A DNA stretch of 64,000 nt from Diadophis punctatus similis. Taxonomy: Eukaryota > Chordata > Lepidosauria > Squamata > Dipsadidae. Both the position numbers and the translations under genes were made by a program. A model generated the notes under the pieces. It worked only from the letters and a program-made list of their open reading frames with translations, made no database searches and was not told the DNA's origin. The DNA lies in the NCBI GenBank assembly GCA_023053685.1, contig JALIGW010000005.1:30346480-30410479 (forward strand), in the 5' to 3' direction. Position 1 is the first letter of the stretch. Every line of letters begins with the position of its first letter. Shown here piece by piece: positions 10,358 through 21,539 of this stretch.

Positions 10358-11246
10358 CCGTATTTTTCGGAGTATAAGACGCACCAGAGTATAAGACGCG
10401 CCTTAGTTTTTGGGGAAGAAAATAGGGAAAAACAATCTGCCTACCAGGTATTCATCTGGCTAGCGTCCTTAGTCTGGTCAGCTTCAGCACATTATTTTAT
10501 CCCCTGGTTAGGACTTAAAAAAACCTTCTTCTGAGAGAGTAACAATGAAAGAGCATGCAAGCCAGTAAGAGCTGGGAAGATCGTTAGCACCTAGTTAGGG
10601 CTAGAAAAAAACTTATTCAGAGCAAGTAGAGCAATGAAAAAAATCCTGCAAAGACTTAGGGCTGGAAAAACAGTCTTCTGAGAGAGTAACAATGAAAGAG
10701 CCTGCAAGCCGGTAAGAGCTGAAAAGATAGTTAGCACCTGGTTAGGGCTAGAAAAAAACTTATTCGGAACAGCTTCAGCAGATTATTTTATCTCCTGGTT
10801 AGGACTTAAAAAAACCTTCTGAGAGAATAACAATGAAAGAACCTGCAAGCCAGTAAGAGCTGGGAAGATCGTTAGCACCTGGTTAGGGTTAGAAAAAAAC
10901 TTATTCAGAGCAGCTTCAGCACATTATTTTATCCCCTGGTTAGGACTTAAAAAAACCTTCTTCTGAGAGAATAACAATGAAAGAGCCTGCAAGCCGGTAA
11001 GAGCTGGGAAGATAGTTAGCACCTGGTTAGGGCTAGAAAAAAACTTATTCGGAGCAAGTAGAGCAATGAAAAAAAATTCTGCAAAGACTTAGGGCTGGAA
11101 AAACATTCTTTGGAGAGAGTAATAATGAAAAAGCCTGCAAGGTAAGAGCTGGGAAGATCTGTTAGCACCTAGTTAGGGCTGGAAAAAAAAGCTACATTCG
11201 AAGTATAGGGAGGAAAAAGGTGCGTCTTATACTCAGAAAAATACGG
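10358..11246. mobile_element. TA-flanked TIR element, 889 bp, with internal tandem repeats
   Basis: It starts CCGTATTTTTCGGAGTATAA and ends TTATACTCAGAAAAATACGG, a terminal inverted repeat of about 25 bp, bounded by TA at 10356-10357 and 11247-11248. TA duplication is typical of Tc1/mariner-type insertion. The interior (about 10440-11200) is about five tandem copies of a 140-150-bp unit marked by GTAACAATGAAAGAGCCTGC. No transposase frame was seen. It shares its ends with 39245 and 42096. Confidence 0.85.
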
Positions 11247-11248
11247 TA

Positions 11249-12021
11249 TCCCATTTGAGGTATATTTATTCAAAAATGGTTGCCTTATGATGCACCATTT
11301 TCCCAATTGAAGATTATAAACAGGTACAAGACATTTAGTAATACATAGATTATTATTTTAAGGCAGCATCTTGCCTTAAACGGTGAATCTGTGGATAACA
11401 AGACTTTGAAAAAGCATACTTTATACATGTACTAAAGCTGTTCCACCAATTTGTACACACATAAAATACACACACAAAACCTTTCCCAAGTTCTTCCAAC
11501 AAAATAATCTCCATTAAAAGAGGGATATGTGTTATTCTTTATTGTGGATAGTAAGGCTTGTTTGTACTTACTGTGTAACCATAATTAATGGGATATTTGA
11601 TAACAAGGACCATATGCATTGGTGTTATAAATGTAATCTTATATTGTAGAAAAGTATCTAGTTATTGTAAAGAAGTGGCCTCATTTGTACAAGCAAGAAA
11701 TACTTTATGGGAGGCTATTGAAATACTGTACACAGCAGGACTTATCCCATTGTTTGGTATTCTTTGCTTTTTATTACTTTTGGGAGCAATAATATTAAAA
11801 GAATTTGATAGAGTTGAGATTTGGGAAAATATTATTTCAGCGCATTCTTAAAAATGCTGCATAACGTTTGTTATCATGCATTTCATATTCATTTTTCAAA
11901 ACTATCCAAGTTTCTTTTATGTGAACAGCCCTATGATGTATATTGGTTTCAAATAAATAGCTGAAGATTAACCAGAAATGAAGGAAGAATGGGATTCTAG
12001 TCTCATATGGCTCACTACATA
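11249..12021. other. Intron 3, AT-rich, unassigned
   Basis: No repeat family recognised. An 87-codon plus-strand frame (11588-11851) includes a 16-residue hydrophobic stretch but no known domain; AT-rich DNA readily gives such frames. Confidence 0.4.
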
Positions 12022-12029
12022 ATCCCTGC

Positions 12030-12396
12030 CAGGGGCGGGTTGCTTACTTACCGATACCGGTGCGCTGTGCGTGCATCTCCACATTTTGTGTGTGCGCTCG
12101 CTCGCTATGCGCGTGTGCCCCCTCGCGCGACTCGACGAGATTTTGCTTCTGTGCATGCGTGGAAGCAAAATCTCGCCGAAATCTCACATGTGTGCGTGTT
12201 CCCTCGTAAGATTTTGGTGAAATTTTGCTTCCGCGCATGTGCAGAAGCAAAAAAGCCGAAAAATTCTTTTAAAAAGATGGTGATACATGCGACTGTCCGG
12301 CAAAGACGGCACCGGAGCTGTTGCGCGCAAATTGTGTAATTGGCGGGTCCCTACCGGAGCTGCGCACTGGACCGCACTGGTAGGAACCCACCCCTG
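12030..12396. mobile_element. hAT-like non-autonomous element, 367 bp, TSD atccctgc
   Basis: It starts CAGGGGCGGGTTGC and ends GGAACCCACCCCTG. The exact 8-bp duplication ATCCCTGC is at 12022-12029 and 12397-12404. The interior carries repeated GAAGCAAAAT and GATTTTGCTTC inverted blocks around GCGCATG cores, as in 23533 and 31249. It has no transposase. Confidence 0.93.
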
Positions 12397-12404
12397 ATCC
12401 CTGC

Positions 12405-13470
12405 CTCCAACAGAACCCCTCTAATACTTTCCGTATGAATGATTTCTTTTATGGAAACAGAACAGCATTATGAATATTGTCCATTTCTGCAGGGGGGGGG
12501 GACATTTCTCTTCAAAAATCACACCTGCAAATTTCTCCAGTTCTGTTTGGTTAATCTTCCTATGATAGTAGTGGGAAGTATGATATGAAATTCATATTGG
12601 TTCAAGATTTAGGTTTGTTGATTCTTGAATTGCATTAGTCTCCGAAATAAATCCTGTGTTACATGCACACCTAGTATTCAGCCAGAGATTCTTACTGATT
12701 ACTGATTCTTACTGATCTTGGAGATTTTCATCCAAGTGCAATCAGTACAATTCAGATTGGCCACACATTTTTCCTTTGTGTAGTTGCACTACAACTGTTT
12801 CTCTGTACTCTTGGTACTCTTCCTAGCAGTCTGAAGAAACTAGATGAACTTTGAAATTTGTATTGATTTTTCATAGCTGATTATCACTGAGTCAGGAAAG
12901 TTTAACAGTTGGGACAAAAGGTAATCAGATTTTTTTTCATTTTGGCACATATTCACCAATCATGAAAGACTTCAGACTGCTTGGAAGGAGAGAGACAGTA
13001 CCTTTAAATCCTTCTCCTCCATTCAGCTCTTTTCCAAAGTAGCAGCTTCTGAATATTTCCAGTGAATGAAAGCAAGAACATGTAAGAGTGGCCAGCAAGG
13101 CTTCCAATTACAAATAGGTATACTAGAAAGTTTTAACAACTTAAACTATATAGGTTTGATTATTATCTTAAAACATTCTGTTTGATTCAACTGAGAATGA
13201 TATATATATACAAAAGCATATGCATGCTAGTATTCCTTCAGTAAACCAGATCTTGCAGGTATTACAGAGAGATTTGTCATTCAATTCTTTTCAAGGACTA
13301 ACAAATTGTCATTTAATTCAAACAATCCAGTACAGCTCTCTTGAAATATTTCTCTGCTTCTAAATTGCACACAAATTATTCCTATTTGGAGAAATTACAT
13401 GCAGAATGTATATATTCAGGCGAGTGGCCTACAGAATTCATACAGAACATACGGATATTTGTACAAAATA
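12405..13470. other. Intron 3, unassigned
   Basis: AT-rich sequence with a 10-G run at 12490 and a short TA run at 13201. Nothing else recognised. Confidence 0.4.
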
Positions 13471-13625
13471 CAGATAGTTCTTGACTTACGACAGATCACT
13501 TAGCAACTGGTTCAAAGTTACACAAGACTCTCCAAAAGCTATTTGTGACCCAGTTTCAAAGTTATGACCACTGTAGTACCCTTGCAGTCATTTGCTCTTA
13601 TGACAGACTATACGGATGCTGCAGT
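13471..13625. mobile_element. Fragment of the CAGGTAGT terminal-repeat family
   Basis: Begins CAGATAGTTCTTGACTTACG, matching the terminus CAGGTAGTCCTCGACTTA of the complete copies at 31152 and 54408. CACTTAGCAACTGGTTCAAAG follows the family interior. The right end is missing. Confidence 0.55.
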
Positions 13626-13844
13626 GCTCACCCACCCATCCCTGGGTCCTTCCCATTTACCCAATGGAGATCAGGTGGGTATAATGGCATGAATCAGCTG
13701 GAGCTTGCAAGCTTCCAGTTTCCTTTCCATCCAGCAATCAAGGCAGGATTGGGGCAAATGGAATTTGAAAACTCCAGCATAGAAGGGGAGATCCTACCCA
13801 AGGATTTGCAGGACTCAAGCCTGCTCTAGGGCCCAGCAGTTGGT

Positions 13845-13970
13845 CAATGACAATTCACCATGGCCAATTCACCATGGCTAACTTGCCACAGCCAACTTGC
13901 CATGGCCAACGCTCTGCACAACAACTTGCCATGCCATCTCACCACTAGACAACTCACTGCGGGGCAAGAG
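13845..13970. repeat. GCCAACTTGCCA tandem-like motif cluster
   Basis: Several imperfect copies of a 12-14-bp unit (GCCAACTTGCCAT, GGCCAATTCACCAT). The same unit recurs in the arms of the inverted repeat at 14441-15264, and the following GTTACACTAATAGCAAAG is repeated at 14810. These are parts of one element family. Confidence 0.6.
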
Positions 13971-14012
13971 TTACACTAATAGCAAAGAAATGGAACTTGG
14001 AATAGGAAAGAA

Positions 14013-14125
14013 CTTGGAATCATTGCTATTGAAATAAGTCATTAACACAATTTCTGTTATTTACCTGCTATGAAGTACTTCAGTTCTAAAGCTGAATGAA
14101 TGAAAGGCAATTTTTGCAAATGTCA
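14013..14125. repeat. First half of a dispersed repeat, split by a SINE
   Basis: Near-identical to 20213-20327 (for example TTGAAATAAGTCATTAACAC and AAAGCTGAATGAATGAAAGG). The match resumes at 14379-14430, aligned with 20331-20385. The copy at 20213 is uninterrupted, so the SINE at 14141 is an insertion. Confidence 0.8.
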
Positions 14126-14140
14126 TTGACATTTGATAAG

Positions 14141-14377
14141 AGCCACGGTGGCGCAGTGGTTAGAATGCAGTACTGCAGGCTACTTTTGCTGCCTGTCGGC
14201 TGCATGCAATTTGGCAGCTTGAATCTCACCAGGCTCAAGGTTGACTAAGCCTTCCATCCTTCTGAGGTCGGTAAAATGAGGACCCGGATTGTTGGGGGCA
14301 ATATGCTGACTCTGTAAACCGCTTAGAGAGGGCTATAAAGTGCTATGAAGCGGAATATAAATCTAAATGCTAAATGC
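14141..14377 (+). mobile_element. Full-length tRNA-type SINE
   Basis: The head GAGCCACGGTGGCGCAGTGG is tRNA-like. The body has AAGGTTGACTAAGCCTTCC, GGTAAAATGAGGACCC and TTGTTGGGGGCAATATGC, and the tail is AATATAAATCTAAATGCT. It lies within a repeat that is intact at 20213-20385. Same family as 506-649 and 56922-57145. Confidence 0.85.
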
Positions 14378-14440
14378 TATTGTCCTGCATAGACTGTTCT
14401 TCCAGCAAAACTGGAACATGAAAAATACACACCCTCCATC

Positions 14441-15264
14441 CAGTTCAATTCCATCAATCCTGGCAATCACAGTGGGTGATGAGATGTTGGTAAACAGAAT
14501 CTTTCTGATGGCAAACTGTACAAACAATTCGAGTCTCCTTAAAAAAATGGAAGCTTCTTTAAAAAAAAAAACCTATTGTGAGATTAGAACCTGTGGCAAA
14601 ATCGGAGGAGTTTGCCATAAGGCTGGCTCTGTAAGGAACTTTTCCTACCAAGCCAGGTGCCTCTCTCAGAAATTGAAGCAATAGAAAGGTAAGTTGGGTA
14701 TTGCTGGGGGAATGGGACAACTTGCCACAGCCAACTTCCTGCGGCCAACTCGCCATGTGGCCAACTCGCCACGGCCAACTCGCCACAGCACAACTCGCTG
14801 TGGGACAAGAGTTACACTAATAGCAAAGAAATGGTGGAATAGAATCATTTAAAAAAGGATGCAAATGGAAGGGCAGAATGAAATGTGAACGGCAAATTGG
14901 CCGTGGCAAGTTGTTCTTCAGCGAGTTGGCCATGATGAGTTGGCCTCAGCGAGTTGGCTGTGGCAAGTTGTCCCCATTCTCCCAGCAATACCCAGCTTAC
15001 CTTTCTATTGTTTCAATTTCTGAGAGATGCACCTGGCTTGGTAGGAAAAGTTCCTTAAATAGCCAGCCTCATGGCAAACTCCTCCGATTTTGCAACAGGT
15101 TCTATTCTCGCAATACTGTAAAGTTTTTTTTTTAAGGAGCCTTCATTTTTTAAGGACATCCCAATTGTTTGTGCAGTTTGCCATCCAAAAGATTCTGTTT
15201 ACTCACATCTCATCACCTCACCCCACCCCACCCTGTGATTGCCAGGATTGATGGAATTGAACTG
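14441..15264. mobile_element. Large foldback element with arms of about 350 bp
   Basis: The left arm (14441 to about 14790) and right arm (about 14890-15264) are reverse complements with modest divergence. Matching landmarks include CAGTTCAATTCCATCAATCC, the AAATCGGAGGAGTTTGCCAT block and ACCTAC/GTAGGT-side flanks around CTACCAAGCCAGGTGC. The inner arms hold GGCCAACTCGCC repeats, and the roughly 100-bp centre holds GTTACACTAATAGCAAAG. This could be a foldback DNA transposon or two opposed copies of one element. No duplication was recognised. Confidence 0.75.
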
Positions 15265-16037
15265 GTTGGGGAAGATTAATTGTGGATGCAGAAAGCTGAG
15301 ATCTTGCACAGGAAGGCAATAAAGGTTATGTTGCCTCTCACTGTAACAGATCATAAATGTGGCTTTAATATAGGAGCAGTGTTTGTACTTTGTTTTTTTA
15401 GCTTTTGGTAATGGCAGCTGCAGCAATATGCTTTTGACCTCTGCAGAACCTTTTCTCATGGAAGTCAGGCCCCCACTTTCAAATGTTTTTACACAAGTAG
15501 CTGCGATAAATATGTAGAAGTACTTGTGCTGCTGACATTTCTGACTGTAGCTCCTTGTTGTAGAGGAACCAAATATACTTCCAGGCAGAGAGCAATTATG
15601 AACATTGTGTGTGGAGATCAACAGCTGATGCCTACTTCTGTTTTTTCTTCATTTTTTTTCCTGTAATCGGACTGCATCCAAGGCAGTCTTTTTGCTTGAC
15701 TGCCTTAGCAGCTTCCTATTTGCACTCCTTCCTGATCTAATTGGGATATTTTTATTAGTTTCTTTGTCAGATTTGGTCTCTCAGTCATTCTTTTCAAGAC
15801 TTTGTGATGTCAGGCACTCTCAGGAGACAATTTCTTTTAAAACTTCTCCTTCACTTTAGTTGCTGCAATTCCCTCTTCCTGTAATGGAACAAATGCTCTC
15901 GTGTAAAATGGCATGCCAAGTCAAAATATCCTTGTGATCAAAGATTATTTATTTCTTTTATTGGGAGCTTGAGAAGTTATTATACAAAGGTTTATTTGAA
16001 GAATTTTAGTTTATATTCAATTTGATGGTAAAGAAAA
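15265..16037. other. Intron 3, unassigned
   Basis: A 140-codon minus-strand frame covers 15199-15621 but overlaps the foldback arm and has no recognised domain. Nothing else identified. Confidence 0.35.
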
Positions 16038-16038
16038 G

Positions 16039-16091
16039 GAATAGAATAGAATAGAATAAAATAGAATAGAATAGAATAGAATAGAATAGAA
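16039..16091. repeat. AATAG pentanucleotide microsatellite
   Basis: About ten units of AATAG with one AATAA variant, directly abutting a CR1-type LINE end. In snakes, AATAG arrays are known to be seeded by the 3' tail of CR1/L3 (Snake1) LINEs. Confidence 0.95.
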
Positions 16092-16620
16092 TTCTTTGTT
16101 GGCCAAGTGTGATTGGACACACAAGGAATTTGTCTTTGGTGCATATGCTCTCTGTGTACATAAAAGAAAAGATACATTTGTCAAGGATCATGAGGTACAA
16201 CACTTAATGATTGTCATAGGGTACAAATAAGCAACCAGGAAACAATCAATATTAATATAAATCGTAAGGATACAAGCAACAAGTTACAGTCATACAGTCA
16301 TAAGTGGGAGGAGATGGGTGATAGGAACAATGAGAAGACTAATAGTAATAGTATTGCAGCCTTAGTGAATAGTTTGACAGTGGTGAGGGAATTATTTGTT
16401 TATCAGAGTGATGGCGTTCGAGAAAAAACTGTTCTTGTGTCTAGTTATTTTGGTGTGCAGTGCTCTATAGCGTCATTTTTAGAGTAGGAGTTGAAACAAT
16501 TTATGTCCAGGATGCGAGGGATCTGTAAATATTTTCATGGCCCTCTTTTTGACTAGTGCAGTATACAGGTCCTCAGTGGAAGGCTGGTTGGCAGTAATTG
16601 TTTTTTCTGCAGTTGGAAAG
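16092..16620 (-). mobile_element. CR1/L3 (Snake1-type) LINE 3' region
   Basis: It begins TTCTTTGTTGGCCAAGTGTG after the AATAG tail and continues with GGACACACAAGGAATTTGTC, GTTCGAGAAAAAACTGTTC, GTCCAGGATGCGAGGG and TGACTAGTGCAGTATACAGG. These are hallmarks of the snake CR1 3' end read on the minus strand. It is 5' truncated. Confidence 0.75.
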
Positions 16621-16832
16621 GAAAAATAAGTTGATTATAAGTTCATGCTAAGCCATCATTGGGCTTCTTTCATTTTGGTCTAGTGTTTTGTGAGAACATG
16701 GCCCTTGCAGTTTTGAAACCAAGATCTGTAGTTTTGTGAACCATGTGAACCCAGGGAGCTATGGTTTATGCAGAAATCTGTGGGTAAGCAAACGATGGCT
16801 TGTTGCCATGCTATTATAGTTATTACAATAAG

Positions 16833-16835
<3 letters not shown>

Positions 16836-16918
<83 letters not shown>
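16836..16918. repeat. TTA trinucleotide microsatellite, about 83 bp
   Basis: A perfect or near-perfect TTA run. The poly-isoleucine open frame over it on the minus strand is an artefact. Confidence 0.97.
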
Positions 16919-16919
<1 letters not shown>

Positions 16920-17084
16920 GTTGCCATTATAATAAGCGGTGAGGTTCATATAACTCCTCTGGGCCTGGGATTTCTTTCTTGCAATGGGTTAGTTGCAGTT
17001 GGACCCTGCAGAAAATGGAACCTGCTGGACTTTGAGAGAAATGCTCTGCCAGTTCACTCAGCTAGGAAACTAATAAAACTCTTA

Positions 17085-17395
17085 AATGTATTTTTGGAAT
17101 AGAATACCACTTGGGGTGCTTGCACAAGTCAACGTATCCATAAATGGAGTGCGTGTACTCAAAAAAGAAGCTTAACCAAATTCAAGAACGAATGGCTTCT
17201 ATACATAGAATACCCCACACAGCTAGGCAAATACAAAAATAGTATTGTGGCAATAGGTGCCTTGGGTGCAATCTCAAAACAACTGGAGCAGCACTTGAAC
17301 CCCGTCAGCATTAGAAAATCACCATTGCAACAGGCAGCTTTACTTGGAACAGCTTGCATCCTGCCTTGATACCTTTAATACTGTCAAACAAAAAC
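17085..17395 (+). mobile_element. Non-LTR retrotransposon ORF C-terminal fragment (R4/Dong-like suspected)
   Basis: One frame reads IVAIGALGAISKQLEQHL, then KSPLQQAALLGTACILP near 17310-17370. The IGALG...QxAALLGTAxIL pattern is the C-terminal end of a squamate LINE protein. A minus-strand copy at 38535-38650 shows the same motif. Stops upstream show it is dead. The clade name is from memory and uncertain. Confidence 0.55.
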
Positions 17396-17503
17396 TATTC
17401 ATATAGTTCATATCCCAGGTCGTTGGGAAGGACTCAAGAAGTGGATGAAATGGCCAAATTCAATTCAACCATGTGGTGGACTGTGCAGCAAACCATAATA
17501 ATG

Positions 17504-17834
17504 CAGGTAATCCTTGATTTAAAACCACATTTCCATCATAAGTCATTGGTGTTCATAAGCTGAACCAGACAATCAAACGTTTGTGAACTGACTCCAGCTT
17601 CCCCAATGGGTGTTTTTGCCAGAAATCAACAAAAAAAAGGTCCCATATGGTGATCATATGGCCACAGGACACTGCTAGTGGTCATTAATGTGAACTGGTT
17701 GCCCAGTGACTGAATTGCAATCATGTCATTGCAGGATATTGCGACACTTAGTTGTAAGTACAACTATAGGTTGAAAGTCACTTTTTCCGCCATAACTTTG
17801 AATGACTGTTAAATGGTAGTAAGTTGACTACCTG
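17504..17834. mobile_element. CAGGTAGT terminal-repeat DNA element, 331 bp
   Basis: It starts CAGGTAATCCTTGATT and ends AGTTGACTACCTG, inverted with respect to each other. The interior has the family words AATGGGTG, GATCATATGGCC and CACTTAGTTG. A second copy of the LINE tail motif (CTTGGAATAGCTTACACC, 17855-17960) follows on the right. Confidence 0.7.
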
Positions 17835-17841
17835 TAATAAG

Positions 17842-17960
17842 GCAACTCTACTTGGAATAGCTTACACCCTTCAATGATATCTTTAACTCCATCAAACAGC
17901 TGCCTAGCCAGGTCTTTGGGAGTGATTTGATTGCTGGATAAAATGCCAAATCTAGTCTAA
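17842..17960 (+). mobile_element. Diverged second copy of the ALLGTA LINE tail
   Basis: GGCAACTCTACTTGGAATAG corresponds to GGCAGCTTTACTTGGAACAG at 17331-17350, with ATACCTTTAA-like and TCTTTGGGAGTG matches following. It may be a duplication of the tail separated by the DNA element. Confidence 0.5.
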
Positions 17961-18325
17961 ATATCTTGCTGGCTGTGTGACTATCCATTAATGCAGTTGA
18001 GACTTTAGTAGTAGGTTCAAAGATCTAAACTTTTTCTGTTATAAAATAATTTAAATTACTTTGCAACTTTTTATTGATGTTATATTCATTATTAATTGTA
18101 CAATTTAAGTAACTCTCCCTTTACATCTCAGAAATAATTAACATTGATATAAATTTTCTGTTTTGAAAGGTTTAATTTACTTTAATCATTACAGCGTTAA
18201 TAGCTTCCAATTCCTATTGTATAAATATCATTTTACTTGGCTATATTTATATTCTATAATGAAATAAAATATATTCATATCCCCAACCAACACATCTCTA
18301 ATATCACCGCAAGCACTCCTTATGT

Positions 18326-18938
18326 CAGTGATGGTGAACCTTTTTTGGCTTGGGTGCCAAAAGAGTGTGTGTGCGCACGATAGCGCGTGTGCACATGCCC
18401 ACACCCACAATGCAATGTCCTGTGCGCATGCGCACAACCCCTGCGCTGCCCCCGTGCTTGTGCATAACCCCCGCGCTGCCCCCCATGCATGCGCACAGGC
18501 CTTACTGAAGCCTCCGGACGTCCGGTAGGCCGTTGGGCCGTTTTCCGCTGTCCCCAGGGTTCAGGAAAGCCTCCTAAAGCCTGGGGAGAGCAAAAAATGG
18601 CCAAAAGGGCCAAACGGAAGTCTGGAAACGAACTTCTGGTTGGCCCATTGGGTCGTTTTTCACCGTCCCCGGGGTTCAGAAAGCCTGGGGACGGTGAAAA
18701 ACGGCCCAACAGGCAACTGGAAGTTCGGCCCTTGGGCCATTTTTTGCCATCCCCGGCATTCAGGAGGGTTTCCTGAAGCCTGGGGAGAGCGAAAACGGCC
18801 GAAATGAAGGCCGAAAATCAGCTGGCCAGTGCGTGCGCACATGCGTGTTGTAGCTGACATAGGGCAATGCCTCGCGTGCCCTCAGATATGGCTCTGCGTG
18901 CCATCTGTGGCACGCTTGCCATAGGTTTGCCATCACTG
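18326..18938. mobile_element. hAT-like element, 613 bp, TSD ccttatgt
   Basis: It starts CAGTGATGGTGAACC and ends GGTTTGCCATCACTG, a 15-bp near-perfect inverted repeat. The exact duplication CCTTATGT is at 18318-18325 and 18939-18946. The GC-rich interior has repeated GGGCC/CCCCGG blocks and one TGCGCATGCGCA palindrome (18423-18434). Same family as 55110 and 62396. No transposase. Confidence 0.94.
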
Positions 18939-18946
18939 CCTTATGT

Positions 18947-20212
18947 TTTTATCCATGAATACATTTAACAAATGTAAGGAAACATTTTAAACATTTTAAA
19001 AACAGTTAAACAGAATACCATTCTGGATGCTTTCATGAGTCAATATACCCATGCTGGACAACGTCTTAACAACAACAGTACATTTACTTTTGTATCAGTA
19101 GTACAGTACCAAAGGAACTTAGCACATCCTCTCTGGAATGACTTTCAGTCCTTTGATAAATGATCTTGAGTTTCTGAGCTTTGGAAAACTTTGAGGATGA
19201 CTGGCTGCTTAGAAGTTCATGCAGAAATCATGAGTTGGTGTGCACTTGGAGTTGTGCACTTTGGAGTTGGTGTGCACTTTAGAGAACATGTTGTGGACAT
19301 TCTTTCAAATGGCTGCTGTGAAGAATATCGCCAGTCATAGTCTTTTATAAATTGGCGAGATGTTTTGTGAAACCTCAGGATATTCCCTTGCACTTCTCAA
19401 CTAATTTGGTGTGTATATTTCAGGCAAAGCCTTCGGAAGTAGCCATCCACAACTCTTATTTTCTTTGAGTGGGTATGAGATCTATGTGAAGTCCAAAGAC
19501 ATTCTTGCAAATAAATATGGTATTAGTGTCTGGTACTTTGCAAGAGGCTATCAATATATTTATTTTTATTCAAACAGTCTTTTTATTATAAGTCAAATGG
19601 CTAAGAAACAGACTGGAGATATATGTATGTAGGCAGACTAAATAGCAGGGGATAAATGGTGCAACTCAGAGTGGGCAAAAGAATTGAATTTCGAATTGAA
19701 TTTCGAAGCAGAAAAGTCTACATCTATTTGCAAAGCTGTATAAATCAGAGCTCATAGATAGCCATGTGTTCACAGTTTTATAGATTTTATATCATTCTTG
19801 CTATGTAATATTTGACTTTCTGCCCTTTATATTTTTAATTACACAATTTAAAGTTAAGGTGCCAGAATAATTCTGGTTAAAAAGGTCATAGCATACATCA
19901 ATTATTGACTATGTGTTGAAAATATTAGAAACAACATGTTTGTATTTTAGGTGTTTAAAATACATTACCAAAAGGTAATATATACAGAAATAAGATATAT
20001 ATGCTATAATTCAGGTTACTTAAGGAGGAATACTGTTATTGAATAAAAGTTCCAGAAGAAAGTCCTCAAAATCTATATAGAATTCTTTAGCTTGCTGTAG
20101 ACACTTTTTCCCCCATGTAAGCCTGACAATTTGGTTTTTTTTACATCAACATCTTGCTAACATCTTAAAATAAGCAATATGGCAGGATCTGTGCCACTAA
20201 AACCCAAGAAAT
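18947..20212. other. Intron 3, mostly unassigned
   Basis: A short stretch near 19011-19050 resembles the LINE segment at 17098-17140. At 19236-19280 the words AGTTGGTGTGCACTT recur. No gene recognised. Confidence 0.4.
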
Positions 20213-20385
20213 TACTTGGAATCATTGCTATTGAAATAAGTCATTAACACAATTTCTGTTATTTACTTGCTACGAAGCACTTCAGTTCTAAAGCTGAATG
20301 AATGAAAGGCAATTTTTGCAAATGTCAAGTTATTGTCCTGTATAGACTGTTCTTCCAGCAAAACTGCAACATAAAAGATACGCAA
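20213..20385. repeat. Uninterrupted copy of the repeat at 14013
   Basis: About 170 bp matching 14013-14125 plus 14379-14430 at high identity. It serves as the empty-site reference for the SINE insertion at 14141. Confidence 0.8.
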
Positions 20386-21539
20386 CACAAAAAAAGTGTA
20401 ATGGCAGAAAATAGTCCATTTCAGGAGCAGAAATGAGAAGAACTGACAGGTTGTTAAGAGAGCTGATGATACCAGACAATTTGAGTAGCTAAGATGCATC
20501 TCCACCCTCACAGTCTACATGAATGCAATTACTAGCTGTTGTCCCAAAGCTCCATTTTTCTATTACAGTTTTGAGACAGTAGAACTCCCCCTTGTACACC
20601 TCTCCACATGTATAATGTCTAGTGCTGAAGTTTAAGGGCTTCATTAAGCATTCACGTTTTCTCAAAGTGTTTTTTTTCATTACGATAATAAATTCCATTG
20701 ATCTGACTGCTCTTCTTGGCAATATGTTTCTCCTGGTCTTCATCCCTTATTTTTTCAATTCTAACATATAAATTCCTATCGGTTCTTTGGAAGATAAATA
20801 ACACTATCGAGTTATTCCCACTAATAACTGTTTGTACTTTGAGTGACATGTCAACATTCGTACTAACCCTGCCATTCATTAATTGGCTGTTCAATTTTAT
20901 GTAACTTTTCAATTTGTACTGGTACCTTTTTATCAGCTTGTCCTTGTCCTTTGAGATGAAGGGTAAATGCTCAATTTCCTCTTTAATTTACTTGGAAGTC
21001 CTGATTTAGTATCTTCCTGATTTTGTTGTTGTTGTTGGGTTATAGTGCTATCTTCCAATCTTCTCTGTCTTGCCAAAGATCTTGTACTGTATATTCTCAT
21101 GGCATCGTCTTTTTTCAGATTTGTGTCTACTGTAGTGGACTGGATCATTTTTCAGTCAGAACGATTTTGGTACCTTCTTGGGCCTTTTATGCTGCTAGGC
21201 AGAGCTTGCTTTGATTCAAATAACATTTTGACTTTTCTCTTCAATCCTAACATGTTGTAATTATTTTCTCACTTAATCTCTAGCTCTATTCAAGCATTCG
21301 TGAAATTTGTACATAGAATCAGGAGTGTGTATTCCAGCCCTTTTGTTTTCCCTTACCACTTTTCTATGCAAAAGGGAAGTCTGAAAGAAAAATGTATTAT
21401 CTGTCTTAGGAGGATACTCCATTACCTGAACTAAACTTTGCAGGGATAGTATATTTAAATCTGTACTATCCCTGCAAAGTGTCATTTTGCTTTTGTGTTT
21501 GTGCTTTTGTATTTTGGTAAATGTGTTGATATTTGTCAC
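20386..21539 (-). pseudogene. Unidentified decayed coding-like segment
   Basis: Four minus-strand frames follow each other in order: 21539-21273, 21148-20933, 20912-20652 and 20743-20489. They have protein-like composition (for example CGEVYKGEFYCLKTVIEKW and LYVRIEKIRDEDQEKH). They could be pieces of a mobile-element protein broken by frameshifts. I do not recognise the family and no domain motif is evident. A 17-bp perfect hairpin lies at 21435-21480. Confidence 0.25.

Noticed and set aside
10440..11200. Regularly spaced repeats resembling a CRISPR-like array
   Set aside because: The whole 140-150-bp unit is repeated, not short repeats with unique spacers, and it lies inside a TIR element of a vertebrate.
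11588..11851. 87-codon frame with a membrane-like hydrophobic stretch
   Set aside because: AT-rich DNA gives hydrophobic frames readily; no start context, splice context or homology recognised.
16680..16949. Poly-isoleucine open frame
   Set aside because: It is the TTA microsatellite read on the minus strand.
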